From Nymphaea colorata (lineage: Eukaryota > Streptophyta > Magnoliopsida > Nymphaeales > Nymphaeaceae), in contig NC_045143.1 of assembly GCF_008831285.2 (NCBI RefSeq), positions 11,853,503-11,917,502 of the forward strand: 64,000 nucleotides of DNA, in the 5' to 3' direction. Below are positions 25,029 to 36,319 of the stretch, piece by piece; the first letter of the stretch is position 1, and every line of letters starts with the position of its first letter. A model generated the notes under the pieces. The model did not search any database, had not been told where the DNA came from, and worked only from the letters and a program-made list of their open reading frames with translations. The position numbers and the translations under genes were made by a program.

Positions 25029-27534
25029 GGTGAATGAATGGCCTGAAATCTCTTATGTTGGTAGAAATGGTCCAAATTATGTGATTCATTCATTAATATG
25101 TGAATGGGAATTAAGTTCACGAGATATTTAAAATATCTCATGCTGTGTAAATAAAACAATCTAACATGTTACTGTGCTATTTCTTTTTCATGTGTTTGAT
25201 GGATGGTACGCTATCAACTTAAAATTATGAGCAAGCCTTACATCAAATGCTCTCTTACTTGTATGTTTAATTGAAATTCCAAAAATACTTTTTGGCCACA
25301 TATTTATGTTTAAGACTCATATTTGACTAATCGAATTTAGTACCTTCCTGATTTTCTCTAGATATAAAAAGAATTTTAAGTTTCAACAAAACTAACCCCA
25401 AGTTGGATTTGGATTCAACTTTGAAAAAAAAAAAAAAAGTTGCAATGTATTTGCATAGGGAAAAGAATGTTTTGATTCGCTTTTGCTTCAAAATCCTAAA
25501 CAGTTTTTCTAAAAAGTTATTTTTTTGTAGTTAGCATTTTCTATAACGGATCTTGATTAAGTTAACTTCAAGGTTGATCAAATTTTATTTCCAGAAACTA
25601 GTTTAAGAAAAAAAAATGTTTTTGAACTTCCATCAAAGTTCTCGTGTTTTGGTTTTTACTATGATTTCACACTATATATTTTGTAAAAACTGTCACTACT
25701 GAGCAAGAAAAGATATGGGGTTTATTTTAATGTTGTGATTGATGCTCATTTTAACTCGTGTTTTTATTTGGAAATCAGTGCCATGTGTTTGCAAAGATTT
25801 TTCTTCTTGCAATGACGGATTTTGTTTTCCTGCTGAGTTTTTATCATTGATTATATCAGCTTTAATCAGATTTTCAAAGTTCAAATGGATTTACGTTTAC
25901 ATTTAACTTATTTTAAAAATAAACATATATATGTTGTTAAGAAAGAAGCAATAAAGTGAAATTTTGGGCATTAAAAAAAGTGGCTTTTATGCTTCTGACA
26001 AAAACAAAACTCAGAACTGTCCCATTCTTTTGTTTAAAATTTTCGAGATTATTCTTGTAATATTGCAATGTTTACCTTGCAAAAATGTTCACAAAAATAT
26101 AATTTAAATTACAAATAAAGGGTTACGACTTTGGACTTACCTCACATATGAATTCAAAATTTCATACAACAGGTTAAGTCTGCAAAAGTTTTTTTTTTCC
26201 ACCTCATTTCTCTAAAAGATTGTTTGCAAGAAGAGATTTAGTACTCGTTTCCTGTAAAACTTGAATGCTAGCACCTTTTAATTTCCAAATAGAGTTTTTA
26301 AGATGATGAAAATTTGTCTAGCTTCATTTTTTGTTTTTTCATTCTTGAAAATGGTGTTTCCGACCAGGTTTTTATTTTATAATTTCAAAAGAACAAAAAA
26401 ACTTCTTGGGTTAAAGAGAGCATTTTGCCTTATTTATTGGATTTTTACAAAAAAAGGGGCTTTGTGACCATTTGTTTTGCAATTTCAGAATTATAAATTT
26501 ACAAATTCTTGACATAAGGTTTTAAAATTCAGTAAGTCTTTTAAACATGCTCTCTATATATCTAGAAATGTAGTTAACTTTGAAATCCAACACAAAGGTT
26601 TCTAGTCCAAAAATGCATTCTATTTTTCTGATTTATTTGAAATTTCAGCTCAAACATGAATTTTTTAGAGGGATTATTTGTTTAGTTTTACAGATAACAA
26701 AAAAAAAATGGTATTAGTGTTGAATTGATTTTCATTTTCAACCAAGCTTGATATGAATCTAAGCTCGTCCCCATATCCCCATCCCACAACCTGGGTAGTC
26801 AACTCATACCTTCCCTTCCTGATCTTCTATAGAGATATAGGTATATTATCATCTAATGAATTGGAAACTAGAGGACTTAGTTGACACAATTTTGATTCTC
26901 ATTTCATAATCCGGTCGAACTCGACTATTTGGTTATACTTCAACCATATTTTGCGCTAGGCTTCCCTTTTTCTTGTTCTATAAGGATGTTAATGGATCGG
27001 ATTCAGAAATGATATGTCCTTAATCATATCCGCTTTTTCGAATAATCACATATTCGGAATCGAATACAAATAAAGAAAAGTTATATTTGAATCCAAAATC
27101 TGATTTTGCGATCTAAATCCAATCCGAATTTGATTTTTATATTTATGTCCGAATGCGCCATAAAGCTTGACTAGAGCTGGCTCGAGCTCAAATATGTCAC
27201 TTGAGCTGGGTGAGGTCGAGCTTGACTCACTCATTGTACATTCCTTGGACCTTCAAGTAGATTTCTCCATGGGCCCCAACCGACCACCAATATAATGGGA
27301 GGTGGGCTGCAGCCAGGGTCTTCCTCACTAAACTTCTTCAGTCGGTCCTCAACTATACCTAGCGTGCTAAGGACGAGACAAATGCTAATTAAATAGGATG
27401 ACCTTAGTCTGGGCTTCAGATTCAGCCAACAGTCTTGAAAACAACTAGAAATAACTAAGAGAGAAAGCTTGGCTATGAAAGTGAGACATTAATTTCTAGG
27501 GCTAACATGAGATTTCATCACCGTATGCGAGATC
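25029..27534. other. AT-rich intergenic sequence, no gene seen
   Basis: About 2.5 kb of A/T-run-rich sequence with no exon-like stretch. From about 26990 to 27140 there are scattered ATCCGAAT/GGATTCGGAT-type words, the look of decayed transposon or minisatellite DNA. Around 27170-27230 are GAGCTCGA-type words like those of the element at 59.7 kb. Confidence 0.5.
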
Positions 27535-27835
27535 TAATCGAGCCCGGGTACCCTACTCCGATCGGGCCCAGGTTCAAGCTCGAAAAAAATCAGTCTAGGC
27601 TGACCCGATAACGTATTCGGCCGGCGGGGTTGGCCTGACGGGGCCCGATTCAGTTCGATCTATTTTTTTATATTATATTTATTTAATAATGAAATATATT
27701 TTATTATTAAAAATATATTTTGTATTTAACATTTTTTATTTTACATTTAAAAATAATTTTTATTTTAACCAGGCTGGGTCTGGGCTCGGATGTCGGGTAT
27801 CGGGCTGGGCCGGGTCAGCCCGATGCCGAGGCATA
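27535..27835. mobile_element. Candidate GC-rich-ended non-autonomous element
   Basis: Two GC-rich blocks (about 27535-27655 and 27770-27830) are built of GGGCCCGATCGGGCT/GGGTCAGCCCGA-type words in partly inverse orientation. They bracket about 100 bp of nearly pure A/T. The style matches the element at 54.5-55.0 kb. Exact ends and target duplication are not visible. Confidence 0.35.
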
Positions 27836-29065
27836 ATTATAACTACATCAAATCTTCACAATACTAGTGAGAAACAGGACAAGTTCACAGTGAAAAAGAT
27901 TCAAATGTAGAATTTCAAATCCAAAAATCAGCCTTATTAATTAAATATTGAGTGGATTTCACACTGAAGTACTTACAAACTTCAAACAAAATCAAGCAAA
28001 ACCCTAACTTTAGAATAGTAAAAAGATGCTCAAGATCTCGACGAGATGCCAGGGTCAAAGGCAGGGCTGCTTTGCACTACACACTAGAATGGATCAATCT
28101 CAAGAAACCTAAACTACAAAAAAGCAAAGTTAGACTGCAACCAAATGACGGGAAATGACTGAAGCCTACTTAAAACCTAAGAACCCTAATTTCTAGATTA
28201 CACTTAACTATTCTAGCTCAAACATAATAAAATTAGCACATGAAACACATAAATTCAACAAAAAAACATGCAAATTAGACTCAGGGCTTGCTGGAAGGCA
28301 ACTTAACGTTGATTCTAATCCAGAAGACAAAAATTTTAATAAAACAATATGAAGACCTTAGCTTAGCCTACCCCTGTACTATAGAAAAATACGCATTCAC
28401 GGACGATTCTTGGAAATATATAAGTTTCTGAGGCAAATGACATCCAAATTCCATAAATCAGATTCATTATATTCTTAAAATGTCAAGAGCCAACCTTTTT
28501 AGAAAAGCTCAAAAAGTCATCTCAAGATATAAGCATTTTACAATTAAAAAATAATAATAATCTGTCCTTAAATCATATATAGCAGCAAACCATATTTTGA
28601 AATAGACCTATCAACACAAAAATGTGTCTTTCTTTTTCAAAACTAGGTGACGCTTCCTCCATGGGCTTTATAGATTTTTTTTTTTCAACTAATTCTTCCT
28701 CGGTTATGGGTTTTGGTGCTTGGACTTGGATTTGGATACCGTTCATGGTCAAACTTGGTTTCTTCTAACCAACCTGGATCCAAATCTCCTTATAGAATTC
28801 TTCCAAAACGTCTCTATTTCTCTCATTTTATCCCCATTTGGAGTGCAGTTTGAACAGGTATTTCTTGGTGCATGCGCAAAACAATATAAAAATTGGATTA
28901 AAAGCTTAAAAATATTGATGAAATGCATGTGATTGATGCTAAGATATAATTCATTTCATGCATCATCAAATTCCCTCGTTTTTAAAGATTGCTATACCTT
29001 CAAGAAACGTAAAAAAAAAAAAGTAAGCCAAAGCAAAATAAAAGAAGCTGATTGCACATTTATAC
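27836..29065. other. Intergenic sequence, no gene seen
   Basis: Short open frames (27952-28158 and 28720-28932) show no domain or splice structure. No repeat boundaries stand out. Confidence 0.45.
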
Positions 29066-29256
29066 AGGGCGGAGCCAAAAAAAATTTCATGAGAGGGGTT
29101 GAATTAAAGTTTCCAAATTTTGTCTAGGGGTCGAAATATTATTTTTCAAAATTTTTATATAAAATAAGTGAATTTTTTTAAAATTTACATGTAATTTTTA
29201 AAAAAAAATTAAGATGGGCCAGGGCCGATGCGGGCCATACCTTGGCTCCACCAACT
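29066..29256. mobile_element. MITE with GGGCGGAGCCA ends
   Basis: The left end AGGGCGGAGCCAAAA and the right end CCTTGGCTCCACCAAC are imperfect inverses about 190 bp apart, around an AT-rich interior. Related ends occur at 13079-13240, 29865-30050 and 30891 onward. Confidence 0.55.
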
Positions 29257-29805
29257 AATTTAACTTGACTTTTACAGAAATTGCAAATTGCATTTAATGA
29301 ATGCAACATGCTTTTAAACTCATAAATTTCATGTAAGGTATCATAAGGTCTTTCAATGGTGTTACCTACGATGATTGTTGCCCTAAACTTGTCAATCTTT
29401 AGAAAATATTAGACAAATAATTGAATCTCGTCAAGCACAATACTTTATACATTTGTAGGGAACAACATATAAGAGGACTCCACACCACCACCAAAATTAT
29501 CTTTCAAAACCTTTCTAACATGCAATAATTTTACACTTCATTCTCATGAAATTAAACATGTGCAAAGAAACATGCCTGAAGATGCAAGGATTTAGATACG
29601 AAATGCCCTTTTGATTCCTGCGAAAATCTCAGTCTTAGTTCACGGCTGATGTTTAAGATGCCCTACTCCATTATCTCCACAAAGGTTCTCTCTCTCTCTC
29701 TCTCTCTCTCTTTTTGTATCTAGGACGTCTTGTCCCCAAATTTTGTTATATATTTCCCATTTTATCGGCTCTCTTTCTCTCTCTCTCTCTCATATAGTTG
29801 GTTGA
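29257..29805. other. Intergenic sequence with CT microsatellites
   Basis: No gene is seen. (CT)n tracts occur at about 29688-29712 and 29769-29792. Confidence 0.5.
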
Positions 29806-29946
29806 TCTCACATTTTTTTTAAATGAAAATTTTACTTATAAGTTTTAAAAATTTTGGTTAAACGCGGAGACAAAGGGGCCATGGCCCCTCCTCACATTTT
29901 TTTTTAAATGAAAATTTTACTTATAAGCTTTAAAAATTTTGGTTAA
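29806..29946. repeat. Tandem duplication with 86-bp period
   Basis: The block CACATTTTTTTTAAATGAAA followed by ATTTTACTTATAAG and AAAAATTTTGGTTAAA occurs at about 29808 and again at about 29894, with one or two differences. It lies next to GGAGACAAAGGGGCCATGGC, a likely broken end of a GGGCGGAGCC-type MITE. Confidence 0.7.
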
Positions 29947-30389
29947 ACCCTATTAAAATTTTGAAAAATTATGTTTTGTCCCCTGTTAAATTTTAAAACT
30001 ATTGTTTGACCTCTGTAGCGAAAAAATCCTAGCTCCACCCATGATTGCCACCGCTCTGTTCAACTCTATTCATTTTGCTCCTCTCATGAACGAACTTCTC
30101 AAACTCTCTCTCTCTCTCACTAAAATAAAATGGCATGCCAATGTTGTGAGAGACATATAATGTTATTGATTATGGGGGGATCTAGAAACAGGTTTCAAAA
30201 TGATGTTAGACTCCCCTTCCTAAATGTCATATTTGTTGTGAGGACAGAAGAAGGGGAGACGAGATAGAAGGGTAAAGAAGTTGTAGCCCTTTGGATATGG
30301 GTAGGGTGGGTCCAAAGGAGAACACGAATTTGTGTCCTTCGAGAACATGAGAACAATATGTTCCTTGTGTTTTGCTATTTGGTAGGGTA

Positions 30390-30870
30390 GCACACGAGCT
30401 GAGTCGAGCTTGAGTTGGGCCAGGTTGAATTTGGCTTGACTCAAATAACTCAAGCTCTACCTCGGCTCATACTCGAGTTGAGCTCCAGAGAATAGGCTCA
30501 AGCTCACCGACAATACAATGTTAAGCTCGACCTCGATTCGTTTAATTCTTTTTTGTTCCGCCTATCTCGTTTCTTTTTATTTGTTAACTCGTTAAGCTCA
30601 TTTAGTTGCTACTCATTTAACTACTCTTTCATATAGTCAAGCCGAGTCGAATTTAAACGATTCAAGTTCTTGCAATTCGACCTCGACTTGTTTAACATTT
30701 CACATATACATTTGAACTGGGGCTCCGACTCCTTTATAAGTTTAAATTATTTGAGTTCTTAGAACTCAAACTTGACTTTGTTTACCATTTTAAGCATACA
30801 TTTGAACTTGAACTCGAGTCATTTATAAACTAGTCGAGTTCTTGACTAATTGTGGAGCCTAATATTTGAT
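30390..30870. mobile_element. Decayed GAGCTCGA-rich element
   Basis: Dense CGAGCTTGAG, CTCGAGTTGAGCT and CTCGACCTCG words run across about 480 bp on both strands. They resemble the better-preserved element at 59702-60160. Ends are not clear. Confidence 0.4.
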
Positions 30871-30890
30871 AATGAGAACATGCATACGCA

Positions 30891-31045
30891 GGGGCGGATC
30901 CAAGGTAGAGCCCACATAGGCCTGGCCCCAGCTCAAAAGTATTTTTTTTAAAAAATTGCATATAAATTTTAAAAATTTTCATTTATTTTATATAAAATTT
31001 TTAAAAAATGATATTTGGACCCTAATCAAAATTTAAAAACTTTAA
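30891..31045. mobile_element. One-ended GGGGCGGATCCA MITE remnant
   Basis: It starts GGGGCGGATCCAAGG and runs into the same AT-rich interior style as 29066-29256. The opposite end is missing or too degraded to place. Confidence 0.35.
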
Positions 31046-31249
31046 TTTACTAGTGAATATGCACGAACATTGTGTTGTAAAGAACTGTGCCAAGTGCCAA
31101 CCATGAAAGTATGAAAGAGTTGCACAGTCTCATTTCTTCGTTATTCCATCTGATCACATCGTGCATGCGAAGGGACAACAGAATCTTTTCAATTAAAGAC
31201 GAAAGTTTAACGAAAGCATGCTTAATTGCATTTTTAACAATGTCGAAAA

Positions 31250-31350
31250 GCCCTGCTCCCGTAAGATTCGAACCCATGATAAACTAAATCGGTTCTTCTT
31301 CGGGTCTTCTGCGTAACCCGATCCATTCGCGCCACTAGCGTACTATGTAA
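31250..31350 (-). ncRNA. tRNA-like sequence with Pol III box A/B-like motifs
   Basis: On the minus strand, TGGCGCGAATGG (near box A) is followed about 55 bases later by GGGTTCGAATCT, a close match to the box B / T-loop GGTTCGANTCC. A hairpin CGGGT..ACCCG lies between. The 3' part ends GGGAGCAGGGC followed directly by TTTT, a Pol III stop, and CCCTGC near the 5' side can pair with GCAGGG at the 3' side. The T stem is poorly paired and the normal 7-bp acceptor stem does not form at the usual place, so it is not a standard tRNA gene. It could be a tRNA-derived RNA, a degraded tRNA or a SINE head. Confidence 0.4.
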
Positions 31351-31419
31351 GGCAGGGGAAGGGCGGGTGTTCCTATCAGGGCGTCGCAGTTGGGCAGAGA
31401 GAGTGACGAAGCCGAGAAG
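31340..31419 (+). other. Probable first, non-coding exon of the SR-protein gene
   Basis: The sequence ends GCCGAGAAG then GTACGT, a strong splice donor at 31420. It would join the acceptor AACCAGCAG at 33130, 20 bases before the start codon. Exon start is not determined. CT tracts at 31437-31449 and 31975-31991 would then be in intron 1. Without cDNA an alternative leader exon cannot be excluded. Confidence 0.45.
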
Positions 31420-33150
31420 GTACGTCCAGACGCGACTCTCTCTCTCTCGCTCCTTGTGTCTGTGTGTGTGTTTTCTCTTTCTTTTTGGCGGGGGTCGCTC
31501 GAGCCCCGGTTTTTCCTTTGCTCTCTCATTTTTTTTTTCTGCACAATATATGAAGATATACCGTTTTAATGGGCAGAAGATTATTTCGTCTGAATAGAGG
31601 TGGTTCCGTTTCCCGTTGCTTTCTTCTGTGTTTTTTCTTTTCTGTGATGGCGCAAATTCGATATCGTTCCTCTTGTTGTCGAGGAAGAGCGAGAAACCCC
31701 AGTAACCAACAACGAGGTTCGGTTGATTTGGCCCAATTTCGAGGAGTAAAATGGGCGGCATAAACCCTAGTGTTGGTGGCACATGCCTGTTTATTTCTTT
31801 CTCAAATGGTTAAAAATCGGTATGTGGGCGCCGATTTGGGTATTGGGGAGTCCGGGAGACGGAGGGGAGACTGAGCTTCTTGGACTTTCATCTTTTCATT
31901 GTTTTTTCACTGTCAGCTAGGTCGTAAAGAAGAAGGAGGAGGAGAAGGTAAAGCTAAAGGGTTGGAGGGCCCAACCTCTCTCTCTCTCTCAATCCAAAGT
32001 ATTATGTCCTATTTGTTGAGTGATGCAGCTTAATTTACGGAAAAAGGAAAAAAAACTAAAATTATTTTTTTGTCCGGTGACCATGGTGCCCTTTAATTGA
32101 ATTTTTTGTTCATATGTGTCATAAAAAAGTACGGGAATAAAAATAGCTGATAATACGTTGGCGTCAAATGTTAATGCTGCATAGCTTCTGGAAGGCTGTG
32201 TCTTCTACTCTTCTTCAATAGCAGTGTTTGTAGCATTATTAGAAACTAGCTACTTAAATTCAGAATGATTTGCTAGTGCTGAATATGTAAACCAAACCAC
32301 TTTTGTCGGACGTGTTGTTCTAAAGGTCTGCTCTATGTTATTTTTCTTCTATTCTTTCATTGAATTAAAGGGGTTTGTAGCTCGGATGGTTGGGTGTTTG
32401 ACAATGTAGCTCTAATTTAAGAAGTTATAGTTTGGTTATGCTGTCTTGTTTAACCATGCGTTCTTGACATCTTGTACTACCATTTAGCCCCTTTTTCACT
32501 GATTATGATATTTTAGTTGGTCTGTGAAAACTCACTTGGTTAACTATGAATGTTTTGTGGGGTTTTGAGTATTCATCCTTACCTTAGATGTATTGGTGGA
32601 TCCATCATTCCTTTTGCTCAAGCAATTAACTTAGTCCTTGAGACTGAATTTATCATCAAGCAATTAAATTAGTCCTTGAGACTAAATTTATCATCAGAGA
32701 TTGTTTTTCTTCATCAGCCGAGATTGTTTTCCTTCTAATTAATGACATAATTGTCCTTCAAAAGAATAGAGGAATGGCAAGGAAGCTTCTTTAATAAGTG
32801 CACAATAACTACTACAGTAAGTTGCTCACAGTTGTTAAGTAGGAAAAGACTAATTTGTCTCCTGGGATGAATTTTTCAGTCACAATTAGTTAGGTATGGA
32901 TTTGTCAATTTACAATAAGTTAGGAATGAATTGGGGAAAACCCTTCTTTTAGTTCTTCCTGCCACCTTCCTCTCTCTCCTTCTTTTTCTTCTTTTCTAGT
33001 AGTATTTCCATTTTGAAACCATTCAGAGGTCATTGATTGTTTGTTGAGACTTTTAGATATATGTGTATCTATGATTCCTTTTGCTTGTGTTTTCTTTTCC
33101 TCTAATAGTGTTTTTTCATGAAACCAGCAGACTTCATATACCTGTTGAGA

Positions 33151-35083
33151 ATGAGGGCAAGAAGCTACAGTTATAGTCCTTCTCCGCCAAGGGGTTATGG
33201 TCGAAGAGGGCGTAGTCCTAGCCCAAGGGGACGACATAGAACTCGGGGAAGAGATCTTCCTACAAGTCTTCTAGTTCGTAATCTGCGTCGTGATTGTAGG
33301 TTTGTATCGTGAACTTTTCTAGGATTATATGTTTTTTGCTGGTTTTCTCAAAGTTGTCACGCATGTTTAATTTAATGCTTCTTACTATCAAATGTAATAT
33401 CCATAACTAGTTTTTCATTTATATGATGTGCTAGCTTCATGCTTAGTTACAACACGCATGTATGTGATGTTTCTAGGAGGTTTTAAGGCGTTAGGACAAA
33501 CAAGTTATAACCGTATTGTACTATGTGTTTGTTTGTGGCAACTGGTTGAAGCTTTCTAAATATTCATAAGCACAGCAATGCTTGTTAGTTGTGCATTCGT
33601 TTTTTTTATTTTACTTTGAATTATGTTGTATGACTGTGGATCTGATTGATGTTCCTGAACTTAAAGTAGCAGTGTTTTTGTTTTTGTTTTTGTTTTGTTT
33701 ATGTTTTTTTCACATACATAGTAATATTTGGAATGCTGGATTTATGCACTCCCTTGTGGTAATCTTACTTCTTAGCATGTCACATTGCTCAAACAACTTC
33801 ACATACGCTTTCACCCAATTATTTTCTTTCCTTTCTTATCCTTTTGGTGGGAAGGGGTGGGTAGCTGTTTCTACCTAATTGCTTTGTTGAGAAATGGGTT
33901 CAATCCATGCATGGAACTGAATAAGGACTTGGAAATGTTTATCCTAGCAGATCAATGAAAAAGGCAAACAAAATATGCTTTGAAGCTTCTGCATTCTTAT
34001 AGGTATTTGCGTATGTTAAACACTAAGGTTTTTGCATAATCTATTAGGCTCACAAAGTGAGAGTTTGAGAACTATTCTAGCTTGTTTATGCTTGAATATG
34101 TTGTCATCCTGACTGTTGGGTAATTTTCAAATAATCTGCATAAGTTACAATGCTTGTAGACTGTTTTTGTCCTTGATTATTGTTCTTTTGTTTATTTCAC
34201 GTACTTTTTTTTAATGACACAGGCCAGAGGATTTACGCAGGCCTTTTGGCCAGTTTGGCCCTCTCAAGGACATCTATTTGCCACGTGATTATCATACGGG
34301 GTAAGTCTTTCCTGGACCAAGGCTTTTTAGTTGTAGATTTGACAAGCTGTTGAAAAATCAAAACCATCATTGTTTATTTCTTACCAAAATATTGTTCTAC
34401 AAACGGAAACAAAAGCGCAAGTGAAAAATCATGAGATTTTGAAAATATCACCTATTCAAACATAGGTATGATTTTGTTATTGACAATATTTTTTTAATAC
34501 ATTTTAAATATACTCTAAACATTCCTGTATCTCTTTTAACATTTTAATAACTGTTTTAAATGTTTATCAATGTTTTTGTAAGAAAAAGAATGTACCTCAT
34601 ATTTCGTGATTCTTTCTGACATTTTTACAGTTTTTAATTTTTGAGATTCTCAAGATGAGAAACAGGTAGATCCCACCAGGCCGTATAGGTCTGGGACAAA
34701 AGCCAGACAACTTAATTTTTTGCCAAATAATATCTAATTTAGTTCAAAAAATGCTTTAATTCTAGTTATTTTATGAATAATATGAATTTTCTACTATCAG
34801 ATTTTTAATATTATGTGAGCCATTAATTTTTTATGATTAAAAGAATGCATTTGGACCCGAAAAACAATTGACTTAATTTATGTTTCTTATTAAATCACTC
34901 TGAAGATTATATCTGTAATGTTAGATCCAGAGAAAAGTACTGTGATAATCTATTCTTAGGGGCTCTGGTTTTTGTGCCTGACCTAACTGGTCTGTGAATG
35001 ACCTCTTCCTCTCAAGATTTATTTTAGAAAATAATTTTTTCCTATTAATGTCTGAAAAATCATCACCTATATGTGTGTGTGTG

Positions 35084-35169
<86 letters not shown>

Positions 35170-36319
35170 TTTGATAACTCTTACATTTCCAAATATTTTC
35201 TTCTGTTCTTCTTTTAGTTTGTATAGGTTGCAATTTTGATTGAAAATTGTTTGAGGTTTCACAGTGAAAGTTTCGAAGACTTCAAGTCCCAAGTGTTTCT
35301 GTTAATGATCTTTATGTTGTGAAGATAATGGCTGGTGAAGTGTGAAGTTAGAGTTGGAAGTCAATACTATGAAGACAATCTGTTTTTGAACTCTGAATTG
35401 TGGGACGCCAGCAAGCAAGTGCTTTCTTTACTTGAATTTCTTAAAGTGGTGGAGAATTTATCTGTTTTCTGCTTTATACTTTCTCAGTACATAAATTATT
35501 GTTCTTCAATCATCAATTTGTTGATGCGACTAACACTTCAGAAGTTTTGCAGCGAACCACGTGGGTTTGGTTTTGTGCAGTATGTTGAACCTGCTGATGC
35601 TGCAGAAGCCAAATATCAGATGGATGGGCAAATTTTTCATGGTCGGGAACTAACTGTTGTATTTGCAGAGGAAAATAGAAAGAAGCCTGCTGAGATGAGG
35701 GCGCGTGAACGTACAAGGTATTGTATTATTCCTACTACGATCAGGTTCTCAAGCATCCAATCTGCAGGTCTAATTCTTCATGTTAATTTGCCATACTAAA
35801 AGTCTACTAGTTTGAACTAAACAGATTGGCTGTTGGTGAATCTGGAGGACTCTATTCTTATTGAGTTTTAATGCTCCTAGCACGTCTGATTCATTTTGTT
35901 GATTAAGCTTCCATCTTTAGTAGTCCTCATGTGTCCAAATGATTGTATTATCAGCAGGGGGGGTCGAGCACGGGATGACAGGCCATATTCCAGGCATTCG
36001 CGATCTCCTCGATATTCACGCTCTCCTTACTATTCACGTTCCCGATCTCGTAGCCCCAGTTATCACTCTCCTTCTCCCAGGCCAAAGGAATACACAAGGT
36101 ACAGCTTCCACTTTTGGGTCGAGCATCAAACGTGCTGAATTTAGTTTTGTTTATGCCTATGTTTCTTGATCTTGCTGCAGATCAATTTCACCAGACCACA
36201 AGAGGTCTCACCGTGATGACTCGTATCATCAATCTCCATACAATTCAAGAAGCAGAAGCCCTGTTGACTTTACTCAAAGGAGATCTGTGAGAGAAAGATC
36301 TGCATCAGTGAGTGGTTAG
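33151..36319 (+). CDS. SCL30A: SR splicing factor, SCL30A/SCL33 type
   Basis: Five coding exons: 33151-33299, 34223-34300, 35553-35717, 35958-36098, 36181-36319. All introns are GT-AG and in frame, giving 223 aa. A short N-terminal Arg/Ser/Pro/Gly extension with SPSPPRGYGRRGRSPSPRGR (residues 9-28) is the hallmark of plant SCL proteins. One RRM follows (about 38-116), with RNP2 LLVRNL (40-45) and RNP1 RGFGFVQY (79-86), then an RS tail (131-223) such as SRSRSRSPSYHSPSPRP. Family members act in the nucleus in splice-site choice. SCL30A and SCL33 are near-identical in this part, so the paralogue assignment is tentative. The tail is shorter than the 260-290 aa usual for these two. The strong donor-like GTGAGT at 36308-36313, just before the stop, could extend it in another isoform. 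The splice site inside the RRM after YHTG matches the long alternatively spliced intron of SCL33. Confidence 0.92.
34676..35003. mobile_element. MITE copy B, in intron 3 of the SR gene
   Basis: The left end GTCTGGGACAAAAGCCAGAC and the right end CTCTGGTTTTTGTGCCTGAC are inverses of each other and match copies A, C and D. The interior is AT-rich. Unlike the other copies its ends do not touch a microsatellite directly; a long compound one starts about 70 bp to the right. Confidence 0.65.
35072..35168 (+). repeat. Compound (TG)n(TA)n(GA)n microsatellite
   Basis: About nine TG units, about seventeen TA units and about nineteen GA units in a row, within intron 3 of the SR gene. In the transcript the last part is a GA purine tract upstream of the GAAG cluster. 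Confidence 0.95.
35275..35374 (+). promoter_or_regulatory. GAAG cluster in SR-gene intron 3, candidate splicing regulatory element
   Basis: Six GAAG tetramers lie within 100 bp, at 35275, 35321, 35337, 35344, 35357 and 35371. They are about 180 bp upstream of the exon that completes the RRM. In Arabidopsis SCL33 a conserved region of the equivalent intron with four GAAG repeats is bound by SCL33 and needed for specific splice variants. The position and motif match here suggest the same autoregulation. That link is inference. Confidence 0.6.

Noticed and set aside
31250-31350. A standard functional tRNA gene
   Set aside because: The acceptor stem does not pair at the normal position and the T stem has wobble and mismatch pairs. 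Kept only as tRNA-like.
31234-31782. 182-residue minus-strand open frame upstream of the SR gene
   Set aside because: It covers the tRNA-like segment, CT tracts and the likely leader of the SR gene. Composition is Arg/Lys-rich low-complexity with no domain.
35335-35799. 154-residue frame as a separate RRM gene
   Set aside because: It is exon 35553-35717 of the SR gene plus flanking intron. The GT and AG sites and the RRM continuity from the upstream exon decide this.
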